Source: an uncultured delta proteobacterium
GTDB lineage: Bacteria; Myxococcota_A; Polyangia; Polyangiales; Polyangiaceae
Reading direction: 5' to 3'
DNA: 64,000 nt
Assembly (NCBI GenBank): GCA_903906315.1
Contig: CAIVJW010000132.1
Span: 124,001 to 188,000, forward strand
Shown here: positions 35,774 to 47,074 of the stretch, piece after piece
How positions within the stretch are numbered: position 1 is the stretch's first letter
Layout: every line of letters starts with the position of its first letter
Program-made: the position numbers and the translations under genes
Notes under the pieces: generated by a model
The model's input: only the letters and a program-made list of their open reading frames with translations
Databases searched by the model: none
What the model was told of the DNA's origin: nothing

Positions 35774-36952
35774 ATGAAGCAGCGCACCTCTTCCCTCCCC
35801 GGCTTTCGCGGCCTCGACCCCGCCGCGCGACGCCGGCGAATCGCCGAGGCGTGCGGTCTCGACCCCGCCGAGATCGATCGCGCGTTCACGACCGGCGGCC
35901 TCGACGAAGACGGCGCCGACGCGATGGTCGAGAACGCGATAGGGACGCTCGGTCTGCCGTTCGGGGTCGCGCTCAACATCCAGGTCAACGGCGCGGATTA
36001 CCTCGTGCCGATGGCGATCGAGGAGCCCAGCGTCATCGCGGCAGCTTCTCACGCGGCCAAGCGTGTGCGCGCCGGCGGGGGGTTCACGGGATCGGTCGAT
36101 CTGGCGATCATGCACGCGCAGATCGAGCTCCACGCGGTGACCGATCCCGCGGGGGCGTGCGCGCGGATCCACGCCGCTCGAGCCGAGCTGATCGGCGCTG
36201 CCAACGAGGCAGTCCCCGGTCTCGTCCAGCGCGACGGCGGCGCGCGCGACCTCGAGGTGCGCGACCTCGGCGAGGGGTGTCTCGTCACGCACGTCCACGT
36301 GGACTGCCGGGACGCGATGGGCGCGAACCTCGTCAACACGATCGCCGAAGCGCTCGGTCCGCGCATCGCCGAGCTCGGGGGCGGCGAGCTCGGCCTCCGC
36401 ATCCTGTCGAACCTCTGCGACCGCCGCTGCACGCGGATCTCGGCGCGCGTACCCGTCGCCGCGCTCGCCGAGGACGCCGAGGCCGGGCGCGCCGTCGCCC
36501 GCGGCATCGCGAGCGCGTCCCGCTTCGCCGAGCTCGACCCGTACCGCGCCACGACGCACAACAAGGGCATCATGAACGGGGTCGACGCGGTCGTCGTCGC
36601 CACCGGCAACGACTGGCGCGCCGTCGAGGCCGGGGCGCATGCGTTCGCCGCGCGCGACGGCCGCTACCGCCCGCTCGCGGTGTGGCGCCTCGCCGACGGC
36701 GACGATGTCCTCGAGGGCCACCTCGAGCTGCCCCTTGCGCTCGGCACCGTCGGCGGTGCGCTGCGGGCCCACCCCGGCGCGCGCATCGCCCTGGACATCC
36801 TCGGCGTGCGCTCCGCCGCCGAGCTCTGCCTCGTCACCGCCGCCGCCGGCCTCGCGACGAACCTGGCTGCGCTGCGAGCGCTCGCGACGGAGGGGATTCA
36901 GCGCGGGCACATGGCGCTGCACCGTCGCGCGACGAAGGGCCCGCCGCAGTGA
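35774..36952 (+). CDS. mvaA: HMG-CoA reductase, class II
   Basis: Reduces HMG-CoA to mevalonate. The 392-aa length and motifs match the bacterial class II enzyme. Catalytic residues line up as Glu83 (IEEPSVIAA), Lys264 (HNKGIMNG), Asp280 (ATGNDWRAVEAG) and His379 (IQRGHMALH), at almost the same numbers as in the well-studied Pseudomonas mevalonii enzyme. ENAIG at 53-57 and DAMGAN at 180-185 are also present. Cofactor choice (NADH or NADPH) is not clear. The GTGA overlap ties it to hisC downstream. No HMG-CoA synthase gene lies in the window. Confidence 0.97.
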   Translation: MKQRTSSLPGFRGLDPAARRRRIAEACGLDPAEIDRAFTTGGLDEDGADAMVENAIGTLGLPFGVALNIQVNGADYLVPMAIEEPSVIAAASHAAKRVRAGGGFTGSVDLAIMHAQIELHAVTDPAGACARIHAARAELIGAANEAVPGLVQRDGGARDLEVRDLGEGCLVTHVHVDCRDAMGANLVNTIAEALGPRIAELGGGELGLRILSNLCDRRCTRISARVPVAALAEDAEAGRAVARGIASASRFAELDPYRATTHNKGIMNGVDAVVVATGNDWRAVEAGAHAFAARDGRYRPLAVWRLADGDDVLEGHLELPLALGTVGGALRAHPGARIALDILGVRSAAELCLVTAAAGLATNLAALRALATEGIQRGHMALHRRATKGPPQ

Positions 36953-38049
36953 GCGCCGCGCGGACGCGCTCGCCGCTCCTCGCCTCGCTCCTCCGCCCGG
37001 AGCTCGCCGAGCTGACGGCCTACGAGCCCCTCGCGGGAAGCTACCCAGTTCGGCTCGACGCGAACGAGGCCCCCGCCCTCGTCTCGGACGAGGCTCGCAG
37101 CGTGCTCGCGCGCGCGATGGCCGCGTGCGAGCCGACCCGCTACCCCGACGCGCGCATGGTCGCGCTGCGCGAGGCGATCGCCGATCACATGGGCGTCCGC
37201 GCCGAGCAGGTGCTCGCTGGTTGCGGCTCCGACGAGGTCATCGCGCTCCTGCTCACGGCGCTCGATCACGCTCGCCCCGGCGAGCGCCACAAGACCATCC
37301 TCACGACCACCCCCACGTTCGTGATGTACCGGCTGACCGCGCGCGCTCGCGGGATGCAGGTCATCGAGGTGCCGCTCGATCGCGCCTGGGACCTGGACGT
37401 CGGGTCGATGAGGCGCGCGATCGAGATGATGCGACCGCGCGTGATCTTCATCGCGACGCCGAACAACCCGACCGGCAACCTCGCGTCGCTCGACCGGCTA
37501 GAGGCCGTCATCGAGGCCGCTTCCGAGTCGCTCGTCGTCGTCGACGAGGCCTACGTCGACTACGCGCCGCGCGCGCAGCTCGCCCTGCTGGCCCATCCCA
37601 ACGTCGTGGTCATGCGCACGCTCTCGAAGATCGGCTTCGCGGCGCTCCGCGTAGGTTGGCTCGTCGGCTCCGAGGAGCTCGTGCGCGAGGTCGACAAGGT
37701 GCGCCAGCCGTTCAACATGGCCGCGCCCATCCAGGCGGCGGCGGTTGCCGTGCTTCGCGACCTCGGGCCCGAGCTTGGCAGGATCCGCGACGCGGTCCTC
37801 GCGGAGCGCGCTCGCGTCGCCGCCGGCCTGACGTCGCTCGGCTTCGATCCCACGCCGAGCGACGCGAACTTCCTGTGGGTGGCGTGCCCGCGCCCCGCAG
37901 ACGAGGTCGCGCACCACCTCGCCTCCCGCGGGGTGCTCGTGAAGAGCTTCCACGCGCGCGGAGGGCGCCTCCTGCGCCAGGTCCGCATCACCATCGGAGC
38001 GCCGCACGAGAACGATCGCCTCCTCGAGGAGCTCGCGGCGTGCACCTGA
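36949..38049 (+). CDS. hisC: Histidinol-phosphate aminotransferase family protein
   Basis: A 366-aa fold-type I PLP enzyme. It has LDANEAP near residue 37, PNNPTGN (171-177), DEAYVDYA (199-206) and the Schiff-base Lys227 in TLSKIGFAALRVGWL, all typical of HisC. It should transaminate imidazole-acetol phosphate in histidine synthesis. No other his gene is nearby, and it is translationally coupled to HMG-CoA reductase. A related aromatic or other aminotransferase role is therefore possible. The start GTG 36949 is set by the GTGA overlap. Confidence 0.9.
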   Translation: MSAARTRSPLLASLLRPELAELTAYEPLAGSYPVRLDANEAPALVSDEARSVLARAMAACEPTRYPDARMVALREAIADHMGVRAEQVLAGCGSDEVIALLLTALDHARPGERHKTILTTTPTFVMYRLTARARGMQVIEVPLDRAWDLDVGSMRRAIEMMRPRVIFIATPNNPTGNLASLDRLEAVIEAASESLVVVDEAYVDYAPRAQLALLAHPNVVVMRTLSKIGFAALRVGWLVGSEELVREVDKVRQPFNMAAPIQAAAVAVLRDLGPELGRIRDAVLAERARVAAGLTSLGFDPTPSDANFLWVACPRPADEVAHHLASRGVLVKSFHARGGRLLRQVRITIGAPHENDRLLEELAACT

Positions 38050-39155
38050 GGCCCGGCGCGATCGCGCTCGGCGGCCTCGCGATCGCGCTCGCCGCCGGCT
38101 GCGCCTCGTCGGGGGTCGTGCGCGTCGTCGACGGTCGACCCGTCGAGGGGCGCTTCGTCTCGCCACGCGCCTACGCATACTACGCGCGCGGCGCCTCCGC
38201 CGAAGCTCGGGGCGATTTGCCCGACGCGCTCCGTGACTACGAGGCCGCCGTCGCCGAGGACGAAGGCGCCGATCTCTGGACGCGCATCGGCGCGGTGCGC
38301 TGCGCGCTCCTCGGCGCGGCCGGCGAGGGCGTGATCGACGCCTGGCGACGCGCGGAGGTCATCGACGCCGCCTTCGAGCCGCTCTGGCGCGCGCGCGCCC
38401 GCTGTGAGCTCGCCGCGGGCCACGCCTCCTCTGCTCTCGTCGCCGCGGAGCGCGCGCTCGCGCTCGACCCGGAGCAGGTCGAGGCCAGCCTGGTCGTCGC
38501 CGACGCTCTCGCGGGCGTCGGTCGCCTCGAGGACGCGCGGCGCCTCCTCGGCGCACTCCTCGCGAGGAGCCCCACCACGACCTCCGCCTGGCGCGCGCTG
38601 CGCGACCTGGCTCGCCGCTCGGGGGACGCCGCCACGCTCGCGCGAGCGACCGAGCGGCTTCGCACCTCGGCGGAACACGCCCCGGTCGTCGCCTCCGAGC
38701 GAGCGAGCGAACGCGCGGCCCAGGTGGACCGCGCGCTCGTTCACGGCGATCTCGTCACCGTTCGCCGCCTCGCGCTCGCCGCGCACCAGCCGCTCGCCGA
38801 GGTCGCCGTGCGCGCGGCTGCCCTCGCGCGCCCCGCGGCGGCTCGCGAGCTGGCCGAGACCGTGCTCGCCGCCGATCCGCACGAAGGCTCCGCGCTCATC
38901 GCGCTCGCGGCGGCTGCCGACCTCGAGGGCGACTCCGCCGCGCTCGACCGAGCGCTCTCGGCTCCGCTACGGTCGCCTCCCTCTCCGCCGTCGCCTCTCG
39001 CCCGCCTCGTCCTCACGGAGCTGATCGCCCGCCGCGTGGGGCCGGCCCCCGCACGCGCGATCCTCGACTCGACGGCGCCCGCCCCGGGGGAACCCGACCC
39101 GCTCGTCGACGCCCTCGCCAGCCGGCTCCGGGTGCGCCTCGCGCCGGCCGGCTGA
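38040..39155 (+). CDS. TPR-repeat lipoprotein
   Basis: A 371-aa predicted lipoprotein. The start GTG overlaps the hisC end by 10 bp. The signal peptide ends LAAGC (Cys21). The mature region has TPR-type helix pairs (YYARGASAEARGDLPDALRDYEAA and ALALDPEQVEASLVVADALAGVGRLEDARRLL among them) across most of its length, with an Ala/Arg/Leu-rich composition. Such proteins usually scaffold outer-membrane or surface complexes. It ends the isoprenoid-hisC transcript and is convergent with the next lipoprotein, 6 bp between stops. Confidence 0.85.
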   Translation: MHLRPGAIALGGLAIALAAGCASSGVVRVVDGRPVEGRFVSPRAYAYYARGASAEARGDLPDALRDYEAAVAEDEGADLWTRIGAVRCALLGAAGEGVIDAWRRAEVIDAAFEPLWRARARCELAAGHASSALVAAERALALDPEQVEASLVVADALAGVGRLEDARRLLGALLARSPTTTSAWRALRDLARRSGDAATLARATERLRTSAEHAPVVASERASERAAQVDRALVHGDLVTVRRLALAAHQPLAEVAVRAAALARPAAARELAETVLAADPHEGSALIALAAAADLEGDSAALDRALSAPLRSPPSPPSPLARLVLTELIARRVGPAPARAILDSTAPAPGEPDPLVDALASRLRVRLAPAG

Positions 39156-39161
39156 GGCGCC

Positions 39162-40103
39162 CTATTTCGCGGGGGCGCCGGCGTCCCCGCCGCCCCGCTT
39201 CCACGTCAGCTCGAAGTCGAGGGTGTTGTCCCCTTCCCTCACGTCGAGCTCCTTCTCGACGCGCCACTCGATCGCCGGCAGGTACGCGTTCACGCGGACA
39301 CGCCCCACGGGGACGCGCGTGACCTGGTACCGGCCATCGAGCCCGGTCACGTCGTGCGTCGAGAACTTCACCACGAAGACGTCCCCGACCAGCCACGTCT
39401 TGTCGAGCTGATCGCGCAGTCGGTACTGCGCGGCCGGCTCCGTCGGGTAGAGCTTCACCGGACCGCCGCCCGGCACCGCGACCATGATGGCCTTGCCCGG
39501 CGCGCCGTCGAGGTACGGCATGTACGCCTCGACCGAGTCCGTGTTGAAGACCTCGAGCCATTGCCCGAACGTGACCGCGATCGTTCGCTTCGACAGGGCG
39601 CAGCCGTGAATCACGACCTTCTTGGCGTCGTGGACCTCGGGCACGAAGCCCGGGTAGCCCGTCACCGTCACGAGCGCGTCAGCCAGCGTGCCGTCCTGCC
39701 CGGTGCGAAAGAGCCGGCCGTGAGTCGCCGAAGCTTCGCCGCACCTCGGCGGGAACGCCGTCGAGGTGGTCGGCGCCGCGTCGCCGGCGATGCGCACGAT
39801 GCCTCGGACCACGCCCGTGGGACCCGAATACGGAGCTTCGTGCTTCGGGTTGACCGCCTCCTCGACCTTGCCTGGTGGATAGGGACCGGCGACGACCCCG
39901 CCCCCCTTCGAGTCGACGGGCGCCTCGGCCGACCTGGCAGTCGGCGGCGTCGCCGAGGCGATCGCCGACGCCGACCCGACCGCCGTCGTGCGCACGGTCG
40001 CCGCCTGCGCGCTCGGGGCGGTCAGGGGCGGCGACGGCTTGGCATCGTCGCAGGCTCCGAGCGAAGCGAGGAACAACGTCGCGAGCCCGAGTTCGAAACG
40101 CAT
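39162..40103 (-). CDS. Lipoprotein with cupredoxin-like / carboxypeptidase-regulatory-like domains
   Basis: A 313-aa lipoprotein (lipobox SLGAC, Cys18) with an Ala/Thr/Ser linker to about residue 65. The mature part resembles exported proteins annotated as methylamine-utilisation-type. It has a plastocyanin-like segment (HGCALSKRTIAVTFGQWLEVFNTDSVEAYMPY) and a C-terminal strand region (GLDGRYQVTRVPVGRVRVNAYLP) of the regulatory-like beta type. A copper ligand set is not evident. It lies 98 bp downstream of nuoN behind a hairpin, so it may be a separate transcript. Function is unknown. Confidence 0.75.
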   Translation of the reverse strand: MRFELGLATLFLASLGACDDAKPSPPLTAPSAQAATVRTTAVGSASAIASATPPTARSAEAPVDSKGGGVVAGPYPPGKVEEAVNPKHEAPYSGPTGVVRGIVRIAGDAAPTTSTAFPPRCGEASATHGRLFRTGQDGTLADALVTVTGYPGFVPEVHDAKKVVIHGCALSKRTIAVTFGQWLEVFNTDSVEAYMPYLDGAPGKAIMVAVPGGGPVKLYPTEPAAQYRLRDQLDKTWLVGDVFVVKFSTHDVTGLDGRYQVTRVPVGRVRVNAYLPAIEWRVEKELDVREGDNTLDFELTWKRGGGDAGAPAK

Positions 40104-40115
40104 CCGAGCTCCTTG

Positions 40116-40137
40116 CGGTGGCGAGTCGCCGCCACCG
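40116..40137 (-). terminator. Hairpin after nuoN
   Basis: A 7-bp stem (40116-40122 with 40131-40137) and 8-nt loop in the gap between nuoN and the downstream lipoprotein. No T run follows on the minus strand. It may mark the end of the nuo operon or act as an mRNA 3' stabiliser. Confidence 0.45.
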
Positions 40138-40201
40138 GATGCCTGAAGCGCGGGCGGCGCCTCCGACGGCCACCGCCCGTTGGTTCGTGGGTGAGCGGAG
40201 G

Positions 40202-41722
40202 TCAGCGTGCCGTGAGCGCAGCCTGCACGGCGAGCTCGATCGGCGTCGTGGGCCAGATGCCGAGCGCGAGCACGAGCACACCGGCGATGACGAGCGCGCC
40301 CACGACGTATCCCGAGCGCATCGGCTTCGCGATCGGCGCGCCCGGCGCGGGATCACGCATGTACATGTAGACCAGCACGCGGAGGTAGTAGTAGGCGGCC
40401 AGGGCGCTGTTGAGCAGGAGCACGATCGCGAGCGGATAGAGCCCCGCCCCGATCGTCGTCTTCGCGACGTACCACTTGCCGAAGAAGCCGGCGGTCGGCG
40501 GCACACCGGTGAGCGACAGCAGGAACAGCGTGAAGGCGATCGCGACCGCCGGATGGCGCTTGCCGAGCCCCGCGAGGTCCTCGTAGCTCACCGCCTCGGC
40601 CCCGCGGCTACCGCACAGCACGAGCGCGCCGAACGCGCCGATCGTCGAGACGGTGTACGCGAGGAGATAGTACATCACGCTCGCCTGGGCCTCCTCGCTC
40701 GCCCTCGGGATCGTCGCGACCGCGACGAGCACGTATCCGGCGTGCGCGATGCTCGAGTAGGCGAGCATCCTCTTCACCGACTCCTGCCGCCCAGCGACCA
40801 GGTTCGCGCCCGTCATGGTCACCACGGCGAGGAGCGCGAGCACCGGCGGCCAGCCAGCGGCCCACGACGCCAGCGCGCCATCGCCGAAGCCACCCACCAG
40901 CACACGGAGCATCATCGCGAACGCCGCCGTCTTGACCGCGACCGCCATGTAGCCCGTAGCCGGCGTCGGCGCGCCCTCGTAGGCGTCGGGCGTCCACATG
41001 TGGAACGGCACCGCGCTCACCTTGAACGCGAGGCCACAGAGGATCAGCGCCGCGGCGACGAGAACCAGCGCGAGGTTCGCCGGCTTGGCGGCCGCAGGGT
41101 GCATGATCGCCGCACGGATCCCAGCCAGGTCCGTGTGCCCCGTCGCGCCATAGAGCAGCGCTCCGCCGTAGAGCAGCAGCACCGCCGCGAACGACCCGAG
41201 CAGGAAGTACTTCACTGCGGCCTCGGTGCTGCGCGGCGAGGTGCGTCGGAAGCCCGTCAGCGCGTAGACCGCGAGCGACATCGTCTCGAGCGCGATGAAC
41301 AGCGAGAGCAGGTCGCCAGCCGCCGCGAGGAGGATCGCCCCGACGGTGCCGAACGTGAGCAGCGGGTAGAACTCGCCGCGGTCGAGCTTGTGCTCCGGTA
41401 GGTACCCGCCCGCCAGGAGCGCCGCGAGGGCGCCGCCGAGGCAGATGGTGAACGTGAAGAACAGCGTGAACCGGTCCGCCACGTAGTACGGCGCGAGTCC
41501 CGGCAGCGTCTCGAGCTTTTCGGGGCCGACCATCCACACGGCGGCCGCCATGATGGCCCCGGCGAGCAGCGTCACGGCCGTCCCGAGCGCGAGCTCGGAG
41601 GACGGGCCCGTGTGGCGGACGTCCCCTTCCTCACGTCGGTGCGAGAACGCCTCCGCGAGCATCAGCAACACCCCGCCGAGAGCGACGACGAGGAGGGGCG
41701 AGATGGCCATCAAGCGGGTCAC
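40202..41722 (-). CDS. nuoN: NADH-quinone oxidoreductase subunit N
   Basis: Proton-pumping membrane subunit of complex I (506 aa, about 14 spans, antiporter-like). The discontinuous-helix regions and charged residues of the family are visible, for example SLFIALETMSLAVYALTGF with the key Glu, KYFLLGSFAAVLLLYGGALLYG, and LAYSSIAHAGYVLVA. GTG 41722 overlaps the nuoM stop (GTGA); an ATG 12 bp in is the alternative. It is the last nuo gene of the cluster. Confidence 0.96.
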   Translation of the reverse strand: MTRLMAISPLLVVALGGVLLMLAEAFSHRREEGDVRHTGPSSELALGTAVTLLAGAIMAAAVWMVGPEKLETLPGLAPYYVADRFTLFFTFTICLGGALAALLAGGYLPEHKLDRGEFYPLLTFGTVGAILLAAAGDLLSLFIALETMSLAVYALTGFRRTSPRSTEAAVKYFLLGSFAAVLLLYGGALLYGATGHTDLAGIRAAIMHPAAAKPANLALVLVAAALILCGLAFKVSAVPFHMWTPDAYEGAPTPATGYMAVAVKTAAFAMMLRVLVGGFGDGALASWAAGWPPVLALLAVVTMTGANLVAGRQESVKRMLAYSSIAHAGYVLVAVATIPRASEEAQASVMYYLLAYTVSTIGAFGALVLCGSRGAEAVSYEDLAGLGKRHPAVAIAFTLFLLSLTGVPPTAGFFGKWYVAKTTIGAGLYPLAIVLLLNSALAAYYYLRVLVYMYMRDPAPGAPIAKPMRSGYVVGALVIAGVLVLALGIWPTTPIELAVQAALTAR

Positions 41723-43571
41723 TTTGCGCCTCCGTTGGCCGCGTCGTTCTTCGCGTGCGGCTCAGCGTCCTTCGGGCCGGTCATGCGGCTCGGCGATCCG
41801 TCGAGGAACGCCGGGGAGAAGACGTCCTCGGGAAGGAGCTTTGCGTCCTTCTCGTCCGAGTAGAGGACCGCCTGACCCGACACCGTCTTGAACTGGCTGT
41901 GGTGCATGTCGATCGCGTCCTTCATCCGGTCGAGGAACACGCCCGGGAAGAAGCCGATCACGAAGATCATGACGATCAGGGGGGCGAGCGCGAGCGCTTC
42001 GCGCGGCGTCAGGTCGGGCAGGTGCTTGTTCTTCGGATTGGTGAGCGGTCCGAAGAACATCTTCTGAACGACGCCGAGCATGTAGACGGCTGACAGGATG
42101 ACGCCAGCGGCCGCGCCCACGGTGTGAATGCCGCCGAAGACGCCGAGCCGCTCCGAGACGTACGTGCCGCTGATGACGAGGAACTCGCCGATGAACCCGT
42201 TGGTCCCCGGCACGCCCACGCTGGCGAACGTCACGATCAGGAAGAGCGTGGCGTAAGCGGGCATCACCTTGGCGAGGCCGCCGAACTCATCGACCTGGCG
42301 CGTGTGTCGACGGTCGTAGATCACGCCGACGAGCAAGAAGAGGGCGCCCGTCGAGATCCCGTGGTTGACCATCTGCAGCACGGCGCCTTGCATTCCGCTC
42401 GGCGTGGCGCCGAACAGACCGAGCATGACGTAGCCGAGGTGAGCGACCGACGAATACGCGACCAACCGCTTCACGTCCTGCTGCTTCCACGCGACCAGCG
42501 CGCCGTACAGGACGCCGCCGAGGACCGCGACGCCCGCGAGGTTGGCTGCGAGGCTCGAGGCCGGTCCGGCGAAGAGGCCCATCGAGAAGCGCAGGTACGC
42601 GTACGTTCCGAGCTTCAGCAGCACGGCCGCCAGGATCACGGAGCCGCCGGTCGGCGCCTCCGTGTGCGCATCCGGCAACCACGTGTGCACCGGCCACATC
42701 GGGACCTTGATGAAGAAGGCCAGCGAGAAGGCCCAGAAGCAAAGCATCTGTGCCGGCCGCGCGAGCACCACGCGGGAGAGATCGATGTAGTCGAACGACC
42801 ACTGCCCCGTGAGCTTCTGGTTCGCCCACACGAGGTAGAGGATCGCCGCGAGGAGCAGCACCGACCCCACCATCGTATAGATGAAGAACTTCACCGCCGC
42901 CTTGATGCGATCGGTCCCGCCCCAGATGCCGATCATCAGGTACATAGGCACCAGGACCAGCTCCCAGAACACGTAGAAGACGAAGAGGTCGAGCGCGACG
43001 AACGCGCCGATCATCGCCCCCTCGAGGAACAGGAGCGCGATGCACAGCTCCTTGATCCGCGTCTTGATCGAGCCGAACGACGCGAACGCCGCGATCGGGG
43101 TGATGAACGTGGCGAGGATGACGAGCCAGAGGCTGATCCCGTCGACCGCGACGTGGTAGCGGATGCCGAGACCCGGCATCCAATCCTTCGAGTAGTTGAA
43201 GTGCCAGCCTGCCGTCATCGGGACCGTGAGCAGCCCGAGCGAGGCGAGGAACGCGGCGGCCATGACCACCAGCGTGAAGCCCCGGACCAGCGAGAGGAGC
43301 TGGCGCGGCATGAACATGACCACGACGCCGCCGACGAGCGGCAGGCCGACGATCAGGTTCAAGAGGTGAGGCCACTCCTCGGGCGCCTTCGCGCCCTCCG
43401 CCACCACCGCGGGCAGCTCGGACGGCCAGAGCCATTTCACCGAAGCGAGGCCGATAGCCGCGATGAAGCCGAGCGCCACCCGTTGCCTGGGCGACATCTC
43501 GCGTGGCACGAACGCTGCGACGATACCCGCGAGGATCGCCGGCCAGATCGCGAAGAGGAAGTCCGTCGCGC

Positions 43572-43575
<4 letters not shown>
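41719..43575 (-). CDS. nuoM: NADH-quinone oxidoreductase subunit M
   Basis: A second antiporter-like proton channel of complex I (618 aa). Typical segments include FWELVLVPMYLMIGIWGG with the conserved Glu, KFFIYTMVGSVLLLAAI, VAYSSVAHLGYVMLGLF and PGTNGFIGEF. It is longer than the usual ~510 residues: the extra length is mainly a C-terminal hydrophilic tail (about 90 residues, ending in Asp/Lys/Ala-rich sequence) and some N-terminal sequence. Start is GTG 43575, overlapping the nuoL stop. Confidence 0.95.
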
Positions 43576-46145
<2,570 letters not shown>

Positions 46146-46151
46146 GGGTCA

Positions 46152-46463
46152 CTAGTTCCTGAGCAGGTCGGCGTCGTCGGAGCGAATCGTCCGACGCACG
46201 CGGAAGAAGGCCAGCACGATGGCGAGACCGACGGCGGCTTCGGCGGCCGCGACCGCGATGACGAAGAACGCGAAGATCTGGCCGGCGTGGTTCTCGGGGC
46301 GGAACCGGTTGTAGGCGACGAGCGTCAGGTTCGTCGCGTTGAGCATGAGCTCGATGCTCATCAGGAGCACCAGCAGGTTCCTGCGCAGCAGGAAGCCCAC
46401 GGCCCCGATGACGAAGAGCAGCGCGGCGACCAAGAGGAAGTACTCGAGAGGGATGCTGTTCAC
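46152..46463 (-). CDS. nuoK: NADH-quinone oxidoreductase subunit K
   Basis: A 103-aa complex I membrane subunit with three spans. It begins VNSIPLEYFLLVAALLF, has the conserved Glu in MSIELMLNATNL and the second Glu in AAAEAAVGLAIVLAFFR, both important for proton translocation in the family. Start GTG 46463 overlaps the nuoJ stop (GTGA). A 6-bp gap precedes nuoL. Confidence 0.96.
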   Translation of the reverse strand: MNSIPLEYFLLVAALLFVIGAVGFLLRRNLLVLLMSIELMLNATNLTLVAYNRFRPENHAGQIFAFFVIAVAAAEAAVGLAIVLAFFRVRRTIRSDDADLLRN

Positions 46464-47074
46464 GAGTGCGCCTCCTTGGGCGTGGGGCGACGCGAGGGGG
46501 CCTTCTCCGGCGCGGCCTCGGGCTCCTCGCCCTTCGGCGTTGCGACGGCGAGCGTGGGATCGGGCTGCTTGCCGCGCGCGACCGCGATGGCGCCGACGAT
46601 CGCGACCAGCAGCAGGGCGCCGCTGAACTCGAGCGGGGCGATGCTGGACGTGAAGAGCTCCTTGCCGACGGCCTCGATGGTGCCGAACCCGGCCGGCTGC
46701 GTGGCGAGCGTGGTCGTCGCGCCCTTGGTCGCGCGAAGCACGAGCGCGAGCACGCCCGTCGCCGAAAGCAGGAACGTCGCCGCGCCGAGGTAGCGCGAGA
46801 TCGCCGACCGCGCGTCCGCTGGCGACTGTGCGGCGGGGCCGAGGAGCATGATCACGAACAGGAAGAGGACGACGACCGCGCCCGCGTACACGAGCACCTG
46901 GATCGCGGCGAGGAACTCGGCCGCAAGCAGCAGGAACATGCCGGCGATGCCGAGGATGCTCACCAGCAGCGCGATCGCGCTGCGGATCGGGTTCTTCGAC
47001 GCGACCGTGCCGAGCCCGCCGCCGAGGACGAGCAGCGTCGACAGGGCGAAGATGCCGAAGTCGAGCGCCTTCAC
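46460..47074 (-). CDS. nuoJ: NADH-quinone oxidoreductase subunit J
   Basis: A 204-aa membrane subunit of complex I with five spans. The segment FLAAIQVLVYAGAVVVLFLFVIMLL is the family's best-conserved stretch and is present. The C-terminal 35 residues are a hydrophilic Pro/Glu/Lys-rich tail. The start GTG 47074 overlaps the nuoF stop (GTGA). The direct junction nuoF-nuoJ means nuoG, H and I are skipped. Confidence 0.95.
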   Translation of the reverse strand: MKALDFGIFALSTLLVLGGGLGTVASKNPIRSAIALLVSILGIAGMFLLLAAEFLAAIQVLVYAGAVVVLFLFVIMLLGPAAQSPADARSAISRYLGAATFLLSATGVLALVLRATKGATTTLATQPAGFGTIEAVGKELFTSSIAPLEFSGALLLVAIVGAIAVARGKQPDPTLAVATPKGEEPEAAPEKAPSRRPTPKEAHS

